DNA of 64,000 nt from Streptomyces sp. G-G2 (GCF_030063135.1 NZ_JASISO010000006.1:124001-188000), one strand, 5' to 3'; positions 45,295 to 54,041 are shown, numbered from the stretch's first letter. Numbers and translations: made by a program. The notes: generated by a model not told the origin, from the sequence alone.

Positions 45295-46099
45295 CGCGGT
45301 CCGCGAGGATGTAGACGTTGTCGTCGGGATCGCCCGCGTCACCGCAGGAGAAGGTGAGCGCGTAGGCGCCGGAGATGCCCGAGCCGCCCAGCAGGACCGG
45401 CGCGGTGCCCGAACGCAGGGCCTCGGCGAGGCGCTCCGCGGTCTCCCGGTGCCCCGGGGTCATGCACAGCGTGGTGCCGTCGGTGAAGACGTACACGTCG
45501 AGGGTGCCCAGCGGCCCGGGGCGGACGTCCGCCAGGGCCGTACGGGCCTCCGCCAGCTCTTCCAGCCGGTTGACGGTGCGCTCGTGGTCGGCGCCGGGCG
45601 CGGACGCCTGGACCGGTACGAAGTCCGGGTGCGAGGGGTGGCGCCGACGGGCCGCGGCCAGCTCGGCGGAGTCCTCGGGGTACCCGTAGTCGTCGGTGTC
45701 CTCGCCCAGGACGGACTCCAGGCCCACCATGTCGGCCTGCCGGGGCAGGAAGACGGGTACGGCGTCCTCGCCGAGCCCGGGCAGACCGCCCAGCAGCGAA
45801 GGGGCGTCGGCGGCGTCACGGGCCTCCTGCGCGGCCCAGAAGGCGCGCGCCTCGGCGAGCTCGCGCTCGCGCTCCTCGGCCAGGGCCTCGGCGACGGCGG
45901 CGCGTATCTCCGCGGCGGGGGACTCGACGGCGCTGCGGGCGTGCGGCACGGTCGCGGCCCGGGGGTGAGCCGAAACGACCAGCTCACCGCGCAGGGCCGT
46001 GACCTGCTTGCGCAGGCCGTGGACGGCGTGCAGCGCAGCAGTGCCCACGGCCGTGGCAGCGGCCGTGGTCAGCAGCAGGGCAAGAGACATGGCGCTCAC
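45278..46099 (-). CDS. Membrane-anchored protein of unknown function
   Basis: This 273-residue protein has one N-terminal helix (SLALLLTTAAATAVGTAALH), a charged coiled-coil segment (AEALAEERERELAEARAFWA), and a C-terminal globular domain of about 100 residues (LGTLDVYVFTDGTTLCMTPG and DNVYILADRVI) with a Roadblock/profilin-like beta pattern. The GTG at 46099 has AGGAG seven bases upstream, better placed than the ATG three codons later. No function can be assigned. Confidence 0.8.
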   Translation of the reverse strand: MSAMSLALLLTTAAATAVGTAALHAVHGLRKQVTALRGELVVSAHPRAATVPHARSAVESPAAEIRAAVAEALAEERERELAEARAFWAAQEARDAADAPSLLGGLPGLGEDAVPVFLPRQADMVGLESVLGEDTDDYGYPEDSAELAAARRRHPSHPDFVPVQASAPGADHERTVNRLEELAEARTALADVRPGPLGTLDVYVFTDGTTLCMTPGHRETAERLAEALRSGTAPVLLGGSGISGAYALTFSCGDAGDPDDNVYILADRVIASL

Positions 46100-46577
46100 T
46101 GACTAACTCCTGATGTATTCGATCCCCCGACTTCCTACATCAGCTTGTCCCGCCCTGGGAATCCCTTGCAGTGCATTACGTCATGAATTGGACAGGTCTT
46201 TCGGCCCGCCGCCGTTCGGGTGATGCCCCCTGACCTGCGGAAATGCCAAACCCCCAGGACATAGGTCACATCCTGGGGGAGATTCGGTCACAGGTCGGCC
46301 GCGACGGGGTTAGACCTGGCGTCAGTACGACGTACCGATGTCCCGGTTTTCCTTGCGGGGTCTGGGGAGTCCGCCGGCTGAGCCGCTCGCCTTCTTCATG
46401 TCGCGCTCGGCTTCGCCACCGCTGCGGGCAGGTGCCGTCCTCGTTCCTCGGACGACCCCTACCCTCCGCTACGGCTCAGCTGAGCCGCTCGCCTTCTTCA
46501 TGTCGCGCTCGGCTTCGCCACCGCTGCGGGCAGGTGCCGTCCTCGTTCCTCGGACGACCCCTACCCTCCGCTACGGC
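46100..46577. other. 480-base intergenic region: terminator plus 102-bp tandem repeat
   Basis: No gene is supported. From the left it holds the promoter region of the gene below, a hairpin at 46251-46279, and the two-copy 102-bp repeat that runs into the thiolase stop codon. Plus-strand frames that read through the repeat give identical peptide repeats, but they lack starts and context. Confidence 0.7.
46251..46279 (-). terminator. Hairpin with following T-rich tract, minus strand
   Basis: CCCCCAGGA pairs with TCCTGGGGG around an 11-base loop. Read on the minus strand the stem is followed by TTTGGCATTT. It is a good intrinsic terminator for the thiolase gene, located beyond the tandem repeat. 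Confidence 0.75.
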
Positions 46578-46593
46578 TCAGCTGAGCCGCTCG
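46377..46593. repeat. 102-bp tandem direct repeat, two full copies plus 13 bases
   Basis: Units at 46377-46478 and 46479-46580 appear identical, and the first 13 bases recur at 46581 inside the thiolase gene. Each junction forms the perfect 16-bp palindrome CGGCTCAGCTGAGCCG. The repeat begins within the thiolase 3' end, so duplication probably started by slippage or recombination at the palindrome. Confidence 0.9.
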
Positions 46594-47798
46594 ATCACCA
46601 TCGCCATGCCCTGGCCGCCGCCCACGCACATCGTTTCGAGACCGAACTGCTTGTCGTGGAACTGGAGGCTGTTGATCAGGGTGCCGGTGATGCGGGCGCC
46701 GGTCATCCCGAACGGGTGACCGACGGCGATGCCGCCGCCGTTGACGTTCAGCTTGTCCAGGTCCACGCCGAGGTCGCGGTAGGACGGGATGACCTGGGCC
46801 GCGAAGGCCTCGTTGATCTCGACGAGGTCGATGTCGCCGATGGTCAGGCCCGCCCGCTTGAGGGCCTGCTTCGACGCCTCGACCGGGCCGAGGCCCATGA
46901 TCTCGGGGGACAGGCCGGTGACACCGGTGGAGACGATCCGGGCCAGCGGGGTCAGGCCCAGCTCGCGCGCCTTGGTGTCGCTCATGATGACCAGCGCCGC
47001 GGCGCCGTCGTTGAGCGGGCAGCAGTTGGCGGCCGTGATCAGGCCGTCGGGGCGGAAGACGGGCTTGAGGCCCTGCACGCCCTCCAGGGTGACCCCGGCG
47101 CGCGGGCCGTCGTCGGCGCTGACGACCGTACCGTCGGGGGTGGTGACCGGGGTGATCTCCCGCTCCCAGAAGCCGTTCTTGATGGCGGCCTCGGCGAGGT
47201 TCTGCGAGCGGACGCCGAACTCGTCCATGTCCGCGCGGGTCACGCCCTTGATCCGGGCCAGGTTCTCGGCGGTCTGGCCCATCGCGATGTACGCGTCGGG
47301 GATCAGGCCGTCCTCGCGCGGGTCGTGCCAGGAGGCGCCCTCGCTGGCGGCCACGGCGGCCGTACGGGCCTCCGCGTTGGCGAACAGCGGGTTGTGCGTG
47401 TCCGGCAGACCGTCCGAGGAGCCCTTCACGGAGCGGGAGACCATCTCGACGCCCGCCGAGATGAAGACGTCGCCCTCGCCCGCCTTGATGGCGTGCAGGG
47501 CCATCCGCGAGGTCTGGAGCGAGCTGGAACAGTAACGGGTGATCGTGCAGCCCGGCAGGTGGTCCATGCCCATCTGCACGGCCACGATCCGGCCCAGGTT
47601 GTGGCCCTGCTCGCCGCCCGGCAGACCGCAGCCGAGCATCAGGTCGTCGATCTCGCGCGGGTCCAGCCCGGGGATCTTCGCGAGGGCGGCCTGGATGATC
47701 GTGGCGGTCAGATCGTCCGGGCGGACGTCCTTGAGGGACCCCTTGAAGGCCCGGCCGATGGGGGAGCGGGCGGTGGAAACGATGACGGCTTCGGGCAT
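46578..47798 (-). CDS. Acetyl-CoA acetyltransferase (thiolase)
   Basis: This 406-residue thiolase condenses or cleaves acyl-CoA. The N-terminal active-site Cys lies in ITRYCSSSLQTSRMAL, the His motif is GGGIAVGHPFGMTGARI, and the second catalytic Cys is in METMCVGGGQGMAMV-like LETMCVGGGQGMA. GGAG is five bases before ATG 47798, and the protein then starts PEAVIVSTARSPIGRAF, normal for the family. The last codons (ERLS) lie in the repeat palindrome. The specific substrate (acetoacetyl-CoA or longer) cannot be decided. Confidence 0.95.
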   Translation of the reverse strand: MPEAVIVSTARSPIGRAFKGSLKDVRPDDLTATIIQAALAKIPGLDPREIDDLMLGCGLPGGEQGHNLGRIVAVQMGMDHLPGCTITRYCSSSLQTSRMALHAIKAGEGDVFISAGVEMVSRSVKGSSDGLPDTHNPLFANAEARTAAVAASEGASWHDPREDGLIPDAYIAMGQTAENLARIKGVTRADMDEFGVRSQNLAEAAIKNGFWEREITPVTTPDGTVVSADDGPRAGVTLEGVQGLKPVFRPDGLITAANCCPLNDGAAALVIMSDTKARELGLTPLARIVSTGVTGLSPEIMGLGPVEASKQALKRAGLTIGDIDLVEINEAFAAQVIPSYRDLGVDLDKLNVNGGGIAVGHPFGMTGARITGTLINSLQFHDKQFGLETMCVGGGQGMAMVIERLS

Positions 47799-47924
47799 CG
47801 GGACTCCAAGGGGGTGGGTTGCGGTGGTGCCGGGACCGCATGTGAAGTTACCGGCCCGTACCGTCGAGGTCACCGCCCTCGCCGTGTGACGAGCGCCGCA
47901 CCCGGGCGCGACCGGGCGGCCGGG

Positions 47925-48980
47925 TCAGCCGACGGGCGTGTCCGGGAGGGTCCGGGTGCCCGGTCCGGGCCGGGTGCCGGGGCCCGGCTGGGTGGTGTCC
48001 GCCGGGTCGGCGCCCGGCAACCGCCGACGCCGCCGGTGCTTGAGCAGGGCCCAGGGCGCGCGGGCCGCCGTGACCTCGGTGCCCGCCTGGTTCGCGGCGG
48101 CCGAGGCGGCCTTGGCCACCGGGAGCATGTCCTCGTCGCGGGATACGTCGAGCCGGTCGGATTCCGGCCACAGCGCGAGGGTCGCGCACAAGGTGGGCAG
48201 GACGGCCATGGCGGCGGTCGCGTACCCCTCGGCGGACGGGTGGTAGGCGTCCGGGCCGAACATCTCGCGCGGATTCGCGGCGAACTCCGGGCCCAGCAGG
48301 TCGCCCATCGAGACGGTACGGCCGCCCTGGGCCACCACCCCGATGGTCTGCGCGGCGGCCAGCTGCCGGGACACCCGGCGGGCCACCCAGCGCAGCGGCT
48401 GGTACACCGGCTCGATCGTGCCGAGGTCGGGGCAGGTCCCCACCACCACCTCCGTGCCCGCCAGGCGCAGCCGCTTCACCGCCGCCGTCAGCAGCCGCAC
48501 CGACTGGGTGGGCGGCATCCTGCGGGTCACGTCATTGGCCCCGATCATCACCACGGCCACGTCGGGGGCCTTCTCGCCGTGGTCCAGCAGCAGGGACACC
48601 TGCCGGTCGAGGTCGTCGGACATGGCCCCGGACAGCGCCACGTTCCGCAGCTGGACCGGCCGCTCCGCGATCGCCGCCAGACCCGAGGCGAGCAGCGCCG
48701 CCGGGGTCTGCCGGGCCCGCCGCACGCCGAGGCCCGCGGCCGTGGAGTCGCCCAGCATGGCGAGGCGCAGGGGGCCGGGGCTCATCTCCGGGCCGCCGAA
48801 CTCGCTCCCGTACAGCCCGTCCGCACGCGGTGGATCGGTCAGCCCGGTGCCCACCGTCCGCTTCGCGAGCTGGACCTCGGCCACCACCAGTCCGACCGCC
48901 GCGGCCCCGAGCAGGCCGAGCCCGCCGCCGCCGTACGCCGCGCCCGCCGCGATCCGGCGGGCTGTTCTCGCCCTCGACAC
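47925..48980 (-). CDS. SGNH/GDSL-family hydrolase with N-terminal membrane helix
   Basis: This 351-residue esterase/lipase-like protein has one N-terminal hydrophobic segment (about 10-35) that anchors or exports it. Block I has the Ser nucleophile in LAMLGDSTAAGLG, block III is VVMIGANDVT, and block V gives the Asp and His in PDAYHPSAEGY. The last 70 residues are Ala/Pro/Arg-rich. The GTG at 48980 has GGAGG about ten bases upstream. It is divergent from cbs. The natural substrate is unknown. Confidence 0.9.
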   Translation of the reverse strand: MSRARTARRIAAGAAYGGGGLGLLGAAAVGLVVAEVQLAKRTVGTGLTDPPRADGLYGSEFGGPEMSPGPLRLAMLGDSTAAGLGVRRARQTPAALLASGLAAIAERPVQLRNVALSGAMSDDLDRQVSLLLDHGEKAPDVAVVMIGANDVTRRMPPTQSVRLLTAAVKRLRLAGTEVVVGTCPDLGTIEPVYQPLRWVARRVSRQLAAAQTIGVVAQGGRTVSMGDLLGPEFAANPREMFGPDAYHPSAEGYATAAMAVLPTLCATLALWPESDRLDVSRDEDMLPVAKAASAAANQAGTEVTAARAPWALLKHRRRRRLPGADPADTTQPGPGTRPGPGTRTLPDTPVG

Positions 48981-49104
48981 TTCAGGTCACCCTCCTTGCC
49001 TCTGCTGGCTTACCTGCCCCGTAGTGCCGCTTGTCCAATCTCTTTCCGCTTAGTCTGGCGGCACCTCCCGGAGAACCCGTGGAGTCCCCTCCTTGGAGAA
49101 CATG

Positions 49105-50487
49105 GTGCAATTCCACGACTCGATGATCAGCCTCATCGGCAACACCCCGCTGGTGAAGCTCAACCGCGTGACCGAGGGCATCCAGGCCACCGTCCTGGCC
49201 AAGGTCGAGTACTTCAATCCGGGCGGATCCGTGAAGGACCGCATCGCCGTGCGCATGATCGAGGCGGCCGAGCAGAGCGGAGCGCTCAAGCCCGGTGGCA
49301 CCATCGTGGAGCCGACCAGCGGCAACACCGGTGTAGGACTCGCCATCGTGGCCCAGCAGAAGGGCTACAAGTGCGTCTTCGTCTGTCCTGACAAGGTGTC
49401 GATGGACAAGATCAACGTGATGCGCGCGTACGGCGCCGAGGTCGTGGTCTGCCCGACCGCCGTCGACCCGGACCACCCGGACTCGTACTACAACGTGTCC
49501 GACCGCCTCGCGCGAGAGCCCGGCGCCTGGAAGCCCGACCAGTACAGCAACCCGAACAACCCGCGCTCGCACTACGAGACCACCGGCCCCGAGCTGTGGG
49601 AGCAGACGGACGGGAAGATCACCCACTTCGTCGCGGGCGTCGGCACCGGCGGCACGATCTCCGGCACCGGCGGGTACCTCAAGGAGGTGTCCGGGGGCAG
49701 CGTCAAGGTCATCGGCGCCGACCCCGAGGGCTCCGTGTACTCCGGCGGCTCGGGCCGCCCGTACCTCGTCGAGGGCGTCGGCGAGGACTTCTGGCCGAGC
49801 GCCTACGACCGCAACGTGACGGACGAGATCATCGCGGTGTCCGACAAGGACTCCTTCCAGATGACCCGCCGCCTCGCCAAGGAGGAGGGCCTGCTCGTCG
49901 GCGGCTCCTGCGGGATGGCCGTGGTGGCCGCGCTCAAGGCCGCCGAGGGTCTCGGGCCGGACGACGTGGTCGTCGTACTGCTTCCGGACAGCGGGCGCGG
50001 CTACCTCAGCAAGATCTTCAGTGACGAGTGGATGGCCGGGCACGGCTTCCTTGAGGAGGCGGGTACGGCCGCCCGCATCGGCCAGGTGCTCGCGGACAAG
50101 GAGGGCGGCATTCCGTCCCTCGTCCACATGCACCCGGAGGAGACCGTCGGCGAGGCGATCGAGGTGCTGCGCGAGTACGGCGTCTCGCAGATGCCGATCG
50201 TCAAGCCGGGCGCCGGTCACCCGGACGTGATGGCCGCAGAGGTCATCGGGTCGGTGGTGGAGAAGGAGCTGCTGTCGGCGCTGTTCGCGCAGCGGGCCTC
50301 GCTGAGCGACCCGCTGGAGAAGCACATGAGCGCGCCGCTGCCGCAGGTCGGGTCCGGCGAGCCGGTCTCCGAGCTGATGGCGGTGCTCGGTACGGCGGAC
50401 GCGGCGATCGTCCTCGTCGAGGGCAAGCCGACCGGTGTGGTGAGCCGTCAGGACCTGCTGGCGTTCCTCGCGCGGGGCGCGAAGTAG
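49105..50487 (+). CDS. cbs: Cystathionine beta-synthase
   Basis: This enzyme of about 460 residues joins homocysteine and serine to cystathionine in reverse transsulfuration. PLP-binding Lys lies in YFNPGGSVKDRIAVR, the substrate loop is EPTSGNTGVGLA, and the phosphate loop is GVGTGGTISGTGGYL. Two CBS domains occupy the last 120 residues (ETVGEAIEVLREYGVSQMPI and SELMAVLGTADAAIVL). I prefer the GTG at 49105 (QFHDSMISL start), which has GGAG six bases upstream; an ATG one codon earlier is possible. It sits apart from other sulfur genes. Confidence 0.93.
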   Translation: MQFHDSMISLIGNTPLVKLNRVTEGIQATVLAKVEYFNPGGSVKDRIAVRMIEAAEQSGALKPGGTIVEPTSGNTGVGLAIVAQQKGYKCVFVCPDKVSMDKINVMRAYGAEVVVCPTAVDPDHPDSYYNVSDRLAREPGAWKPDQYSNPNNPRSHYETTGPELWEQTDGKITHFVAGVGTGGTISGTGGYLKEVSGGSVKVIGADPEGSVYSGGSGRPYLVEGVGEDFWPSAYDRNVTDEIIAVSDKDSFQMTRRLAKEEGLLVGGSCGMAVVAALKAAEGLGPDDVVVVLLPDSGRGYLSKIFSDEWMAGHGFLEEAGTAARIGQVLADKEGGIPSLVHMHPEETVGEAIEVLREYGVSQMPIVKPGAGHPDVMAAEVIGSVVEKELLSALFAQRASLSDPLEKHMSAPLPQVGSGEPVSELMAVLGTADAAIVLVEGKPTGVVSRQDLLAFLARGAK

Positions 50488-51108
50488 TCGGCCGGTCGCT
50501 CTTCGCGGAACCGGTACGGGCCCGACATGTGGCGGCAGCACCGGCTTAACACTGCTCCGGCACAGTGGTGGTCGTCGGAAGGAACCGGGAGCGGAACCCG
50601 GACCGGTTCCACCGGCGCCACGAGCGGCGTTGCGCGACTCCGGAGCGGCTCCCGGACCGCGGGGCGTCACGGACGCGGACGGCCCTGACCCGGCCGTGTC
50701 CTTCGCGGGGGCCGCCGTCGTCCCGCCCCCCCGGGTAACCGGGGGTGCGGCGGTCCCCGCCAAATCCGTCCCCTCGCGGGGGGCGCTGGACCTGGGCGTG
50801 CGGTGACGACGTCTGCCTGTCGGCTTGTCGGCTTGTCGGGCTGTCCGCCGGTCCGCCTGGCCGCCTGTCCGCCTGCCTGTCGCCCCTGCCCCGTGGGCGC
50901 GCGTCTCCCCTGCCGGTGCGAGACCAGCCTGCCCGGCGTTCGATGCGCCGCCGGAGGCGAAGCGCGGGGCGGCGGCCGGGTGGCCTCAGGGTTCCGTCGC
51001 CCGCGGACGCGTGTCGCCTCCGGCGGCGCCTCAAAACGCCGGCGGGGCTGATTCGCCCCGGCGGGGCTTCGTGTCTCGGCGGGGCTGATGGCGCCGCGGG
51101 GGTTTTGG
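50488..51108. other. 620-base non-coding region with simple repeats and a REP-like element
   Basis: I see no supportable gene. At 50581-50610 GGAACCGG and CCGGTTCC form a hairpin that may end cbs transcription. At about 50812-50884 a degenerate array of CTGTCGGCTTGTC- and GTCCGCCTG-type units runs without frame. The REP-like copy B is at 51016-51050. Confidence 0.6.
51016..51050. repeat. REP-like element, copy B
   Basis: CCTCCGGCGGCGCCTC is followed by AAAACGCCGGCGGGGCTG, which matches the copy at 14810-14841 apart from small length changes. The ends are complementary and could fold. Confidence 0.6.
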
Positions 51109-51477
51109 TCAGGGGGTCGTGGGGCGGGGTCTGGTGTGGGCGAAGGTGACGCCGAGGATGCCGGCCCAGGAGATCAGGAGGCCTGTCAGGCCCGCGTTGA
51201 CCACCGCGACGGCCGACAACGGGATCGCCAGCACCAGCGTCACGATGGCGAAGCCGAACCGTTCTCCGAAACTACCGGCGCCCGGCACCGCCCCCGGCCC
51301 GCGGGCCTCCGCCAGGCGTTGTTCGGCCAGGCGCCGCCTGACCTGCGTGTCGACCTTCTCGACGAAGGAATCCACGAGCGCCGACTCGTACTCGGGCCCC
51401 AGCTCCCCGCGGGCCCTCAAGGTGGCGTCGAGATCCTTCTTCAGCTCTTGGGCGTGCAGGTGGGTGTGGGGTTCCAT
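51109..51477 (-). CDS. Small membrane protein with two C-terminal helices
   Basis: This 122-residue protein has a charged helical N-terminus (LHAQELKKDLDATLRARGEL, ALVDSFVEKVDTQVRRRLAE) and two adjacent hydrophobic segments (FGFAIVTLVLAIPLSAVAVV and LTGLLISWAGILGVTFA). The layout is common in actinobacteria and unassigned. The ATG at 51477 gives a sensible N-terminus; longer frames run into the regulator promoter. Confidence 0.78.
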   Translation of the reverse strand: MEPHTHLHAQELKKDLDATLRARGELGPEYESALVDSFVEKVDTQVRRRLAEQRLAEARGPGAVPGAGSFGERFGFAIVTLVLAIPLSAVAVVNAGLTGLLISWAGILGVTFAHTRPRPTTP

Positions 51478-51571
51478 GCCCACCAGGCTAGGAAGGCCGA
51501 CCGCCCCGGGCACTGGGGCTAGCCCCCGTATCCCGTTCCGGCCGGCGGACCAGGCTTGCTGTGCTGCATAA

Positions 51572-51592
51572 CTGCATGCAAAGTGCTTGCAG
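51572..51592. promoter_or_regulatory. Operator-like palindrome before the hut-linked regulator
   Basis: CTGCATGCA and TGCTTGCAG form a 9-3-9 inverted repeat with one mismatch, about 40 bases before the regulator ATG. It is a reasonable autoregulatory site for an RpiR-type protein. Confidence 0.5.
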
Positions 51593-51632
51593 GCTGAATA
51601 ATCCAGGGGTCCACGGGACGGAGGGGGGCGGG

Positions 51633-52475
51633 ATGAGCGACAGTCCGGCCGCACGGCTGCAGAAGCTGTTCGAGGGGCACAGGCTGACACCGACCCAGCG
51701 CCGGATCGCGCACTGCATGGTGCGCGGGGCGGCCGAGGTGCCGTTCCTGTCCAGCGTCGAGCTGGCCGAACTGGCGGGGGTCAGCCAGCCCTCGGTGACC
51801 CGCTTCGCGGTGGCGCTCGGCTTCGACGGCTATCCCGCGCTGCGCCGACACCTGCGCGAGGTGGCACCCGCCGACCGGTCGGGCGGCCCGCACGAGGACG
51901 CGTACAACGAGTACCAGCAGGCGGTCCAGGGCGAGATCGAGAACCTGCGCCGCCTCTCGGCGATGCTCGCCGACCCGGCGCCGGTGCAGGAGGCGGGCCG
52001 GCTGCTCGCCGGTTCGGCCCCGCTGCCCGTGCTCGGGCTGCGGGCCGCGTCCTCGCAGGCCCGCGGCTTCGCGTACTTCGCGATGAAGCTCCACCCCGAC
52101 GTGCGGCTCCTCGACGAGGGCGGTTCGATGCTGGCCGACCGGATCGACGCGGCCGTCGCCTCCGGGGCCTCGGCGCTGCTCTGCTTCGCGCTGCCCCGGC
52201 ATCCGCGCGAGGTGGTGGCGGCCCTGGAGTACGCCCGTACGGCGGGGCTGACCGTCGTCACCGTCGCCGACTCGGCCTTCGCGCCGGTGGCCCGCCACTC
52301 GGACCTGCTGATCCCGGCGCCGGTCGGCACCGGGCTGGCCTTCGACACGGCGTGTGCGCCGATGCTGCTGGGGCGGGTGCTGCTGGAGGCGATGGCGGAC
52401 GCGCTGCCGGACGCGCAGGCCCGTCTGGAGGCCTTCGACGCCAAGGCGGCCGCCCGTTCCCTCTTCGTCGAGTAG
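51633..52475 (+). CDS. MurR/RpiR-family transcriptional regulator, hut-linked
   Basis: This 280-residue regulator has an N-terminal winged HTH (about 10-85, ELAELAGVSQPSVTRFAVAL) and a C-terminal SIS sugar-isomerase-like ligand domain (VLGLRAASSQARGFAYFA, FALPRHPREVVAALEYARTA). The family senses phosphosugars or other metabolites. Location beside the hut genes suggests it controls histidine breakdown. ATG 51633 has a GGAGG-rich stretch before it. It converges on the decarboxylase gene. Confidence 0.92.
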   Translation: MSDSPAARLQKLFEGHRLTPTQRRIAHCMVRGAAEVPFLSSVELAELAGVSQPSVTRFAVALGFDGYPALRRHLREVAPADRSGGPHEDAYNEYQQAVQGEIENLRRLSAMLADPAPVQEAGRLLAGSAPLPVLGLRAASSQARGFAYFAMKLHPDVRLLDEGGSMLADRIDAAVASGASALLCFALPRHPREVVAALEYARTAGLTVVTVADSAFAPVARHSDLLIPAPVGTGLAFDTACAPMLLGRVLLEAMADALPDAQARLEAFDAKAAARSLFVE

Positions 52476-52505
52476 GCCGAGCGGGCCGAGCGGCCGGACG
52501 GCGGC

Positions 52506-53972
52506 TCACAGCAGGGCGTCCCGGTGGCCCGCGCCCGCCTCCTCGGCGATCGACGCGAGCGTCTGCGCGGGGCGGGCCAGGGCGAAGCGGACCGTGCCGC
52601 CGCGCACCGCGAAGCCGTGGACGGCGGGGCGGGGCAGGCTGTTGTAGCCGTAGTGGGCCGTGAAGAAGTACGCGCCCGTGTCCGGTACGGCGATCAGGTC
52701 CCCGGGACCGAGCGGCGGCAGCGGCCGCGCCACGGCCAGCAGGTCGCCCGCGAAGCAGGCGGGCCCCGCGACGTCCTGGGCCACGGGCGCCCCGCGCTTG
52801 GGGACGCCGCGGCCGTCGTAGGCGAGGATCCGTACCGGCCAGGCGGCGGGCGCGTAGACGGTACGGGTGGCCAGCTGGACCCCCGCGTGGGTCAGCGCGA
52901 TGGGGCGGGAGCCGGCGCTCTTCGTGTACTCGACCCGGGCCACCACCAGCCCGTGCTTGGCCAGCAGCGACCGGCCGAACTCGGTGACCAGGCCGTAGGA
53001 GCCGTCGAAGAGGGCCGGGACGGCGGCGCGCAGGGCGGCCGCGTACTCGGCGTACGTCGGGACCTCGGCGTCGGAGGCGAAGTTCACCGGCAGGCCGCCG
53101 CCGATGTCGAGGGTGTCGATCTGCCGCCGCCCGGCCGCCGCGTTGATCTCCTCGGCCAGCGCGTGCACCGCGCGCACCCCGTCCGCGATCAGCGGCAGGG
53201 GGACGCCCTGCGAGCCGGAGTGGGTGTGCAGGCGGGTGATCCAGGGGCGCTCGACGCAGGCGCGCACCAGCCACGCGCGCGCTCCCTCGTCGCGCAGCGC
53301 GAACCCGAACTTCGAGGTGGCGGTGGCGGTGGAGAGGGCCTCGATGGAGCCCGCGCCGGTCTGCGGGTTCACCCGCAGGCCCACCGGGGAGCGGGCCGGG
53401 CCCGGGGCCGCGGCGATCAGGGCGTCGAGGCGGGCCAGCTCCTGGGGGTTGTCGGCGTTGAGGGCGACGCCGTGGGCCAGCGCCTCGCGCAGCTCGGCGG
53501 TGGTCTTGGCGGGGGAGTCCAGCACGGTCCGGCCGGGGCCGACTCCGGCGGCCCGGCCCAGGGCCAGTTCCCCGGGGCTGGCCACCTCGCAGCCGAGGCC
53601 CGCGTCCGCGAGCAGCCGCAGCACCGGGACCAGTGGGCAGGCCTTGACGGCGAAGGCGTGCAGCACCGGGGTCCCCGGGGGCAGGGCGTGCGCGAAGGCG
53701 CTGGTCAGGGCGGCGGCGGAGGCCCGGATCCCGGCGGTGTCCAGCAGGCAGACCAGGGGCTCGTCCGCCTCGCCCGGTCCCACCAGCCCCTGCTCGACCG
53801 CGGCCCGTACGGCCTGGTCGCGGCGGGTACGGGCGCCTTCCGCGGCCGCCTCGGCGGCCACCACCGCCGCCGTACCGCCCGCCGGGCCCCGCGCCGTACC
53901 GCCCGCTGGATCCCGCGCCGTACCGCCCGCCGGGCCCCGCGCGGTACCGCCCGTCGTCCTGTCCGCCGTCAT
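52506..53972 (-). CDS. PLP-dependent decarboxylase of the diaminopimelate/ornithine (fold III) type
   Basis: This protein has up to 488 residues. The PLP Lys is K110 in HAFAVKACPL, barrel motifs HTHSGSQG and LDIGGGLPVN follow, and the C-terminal active-site region has AGPACFAGDLL. The substrate cannot be told; the protein lacks clear lysine-biosynthesis context and sits divergent from hutU, so it may act in amino-acid breakdown rather than make lysine. The first 35 residues are a repeated GGTARGPA/GGTARDPA run, so the true start may lie downstream of it. Confidence 0.85.
   Translation of the reverse strand: MTADRTTGGTARGPAGGTARDPAGGTARGPAGGTAAVVAAEAAAEGARTRRDQAVRAAVEQGLVGPGEADEPLVCLLDTAGIRASAAALTSAFAHALPPGTPVLHAFAVKACPLVPVLRLLADAGLGCEVASPGELALGRAAGVGPGRTVLDSPAKTTAELREALAHGVALNADNPQELARLDALIAAAPGPARSPVGLRVNPQTGAGSIEALSTATATSKFGFALRDEGARAWLVRACVERPWITRLHTHSGSQGVPLPLIADGVRAVHALAEEINAAAGRRQIDTLDIGGGLPVNFASDAEVPTYAEYAAALRAAVPALFDGSYGLVTEFGRSLLAKHGLVVARVEYTKSAGSRPIALTHAGVQLATRTVYAPAAWPVRILAYDGRGVPKRGAPVAQDVAGPACFAGDLLAVARPLPPLGPGDLIAVPDTGAYFFTAHYGYNSLPRPAVHGFAVRGGTVRFALARPAQTLASIAEEAGAGHRDALL
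53872..53943 (-). repeat. 24-bp tandem repeat encoding an octapeptide
   Basis: Three 24-bp units (each starting GTACCGCCCGC on the plus strand) plus a partial fourth encode GGTARGPA or GGTARDPA at the N-terminus of the decarboxylase-like protein. The unit is a multiple of three, so copy changes keep the frame. Confidence 0.85.
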
Positions 53973-54011
53973 GTTCGTCAGCCAACCATCACCACGACTC
54001 GCCCGCAGCTG

Positions 54012-54041
54012 TTGACTGAACCTATTCAGCGCGCAAGTATG
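54012..54041 (+). promoter_or_regulatory. hutU promoter with operator-like palindrome
   Basis: TTGACT at 54012 and AAGTAT at 54035 are spaced 17 bases apart and form a good promoter 35 bases before hutU. CTGAA-CCTA-TTCAG at 54016-54029 is a perfect inverted repeat overlapping the -35 box and spacer, a typical repressor position. Its sequence differs from the palindrome before the RpiR gene. Confidence 0.6.

Noticed and set aside
46338..49391. A 1017-codon plus-strand frame starting in the tandem repeat
   Set aside because: It reads through the repeat and then antisense to the thiolase and SGNH genes; the repeated peptide is a product of the DNA repeat.
50546..51149. Several short frames after cbs
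   Set aside because: The sequence is simple repeats with Arg/Pro/Cys-rich translations and no conserved pattern.
53872..53943. CRISPR-like array
   Set aside because: The units are directly abutting without spacers and are in-frame coding repeats.
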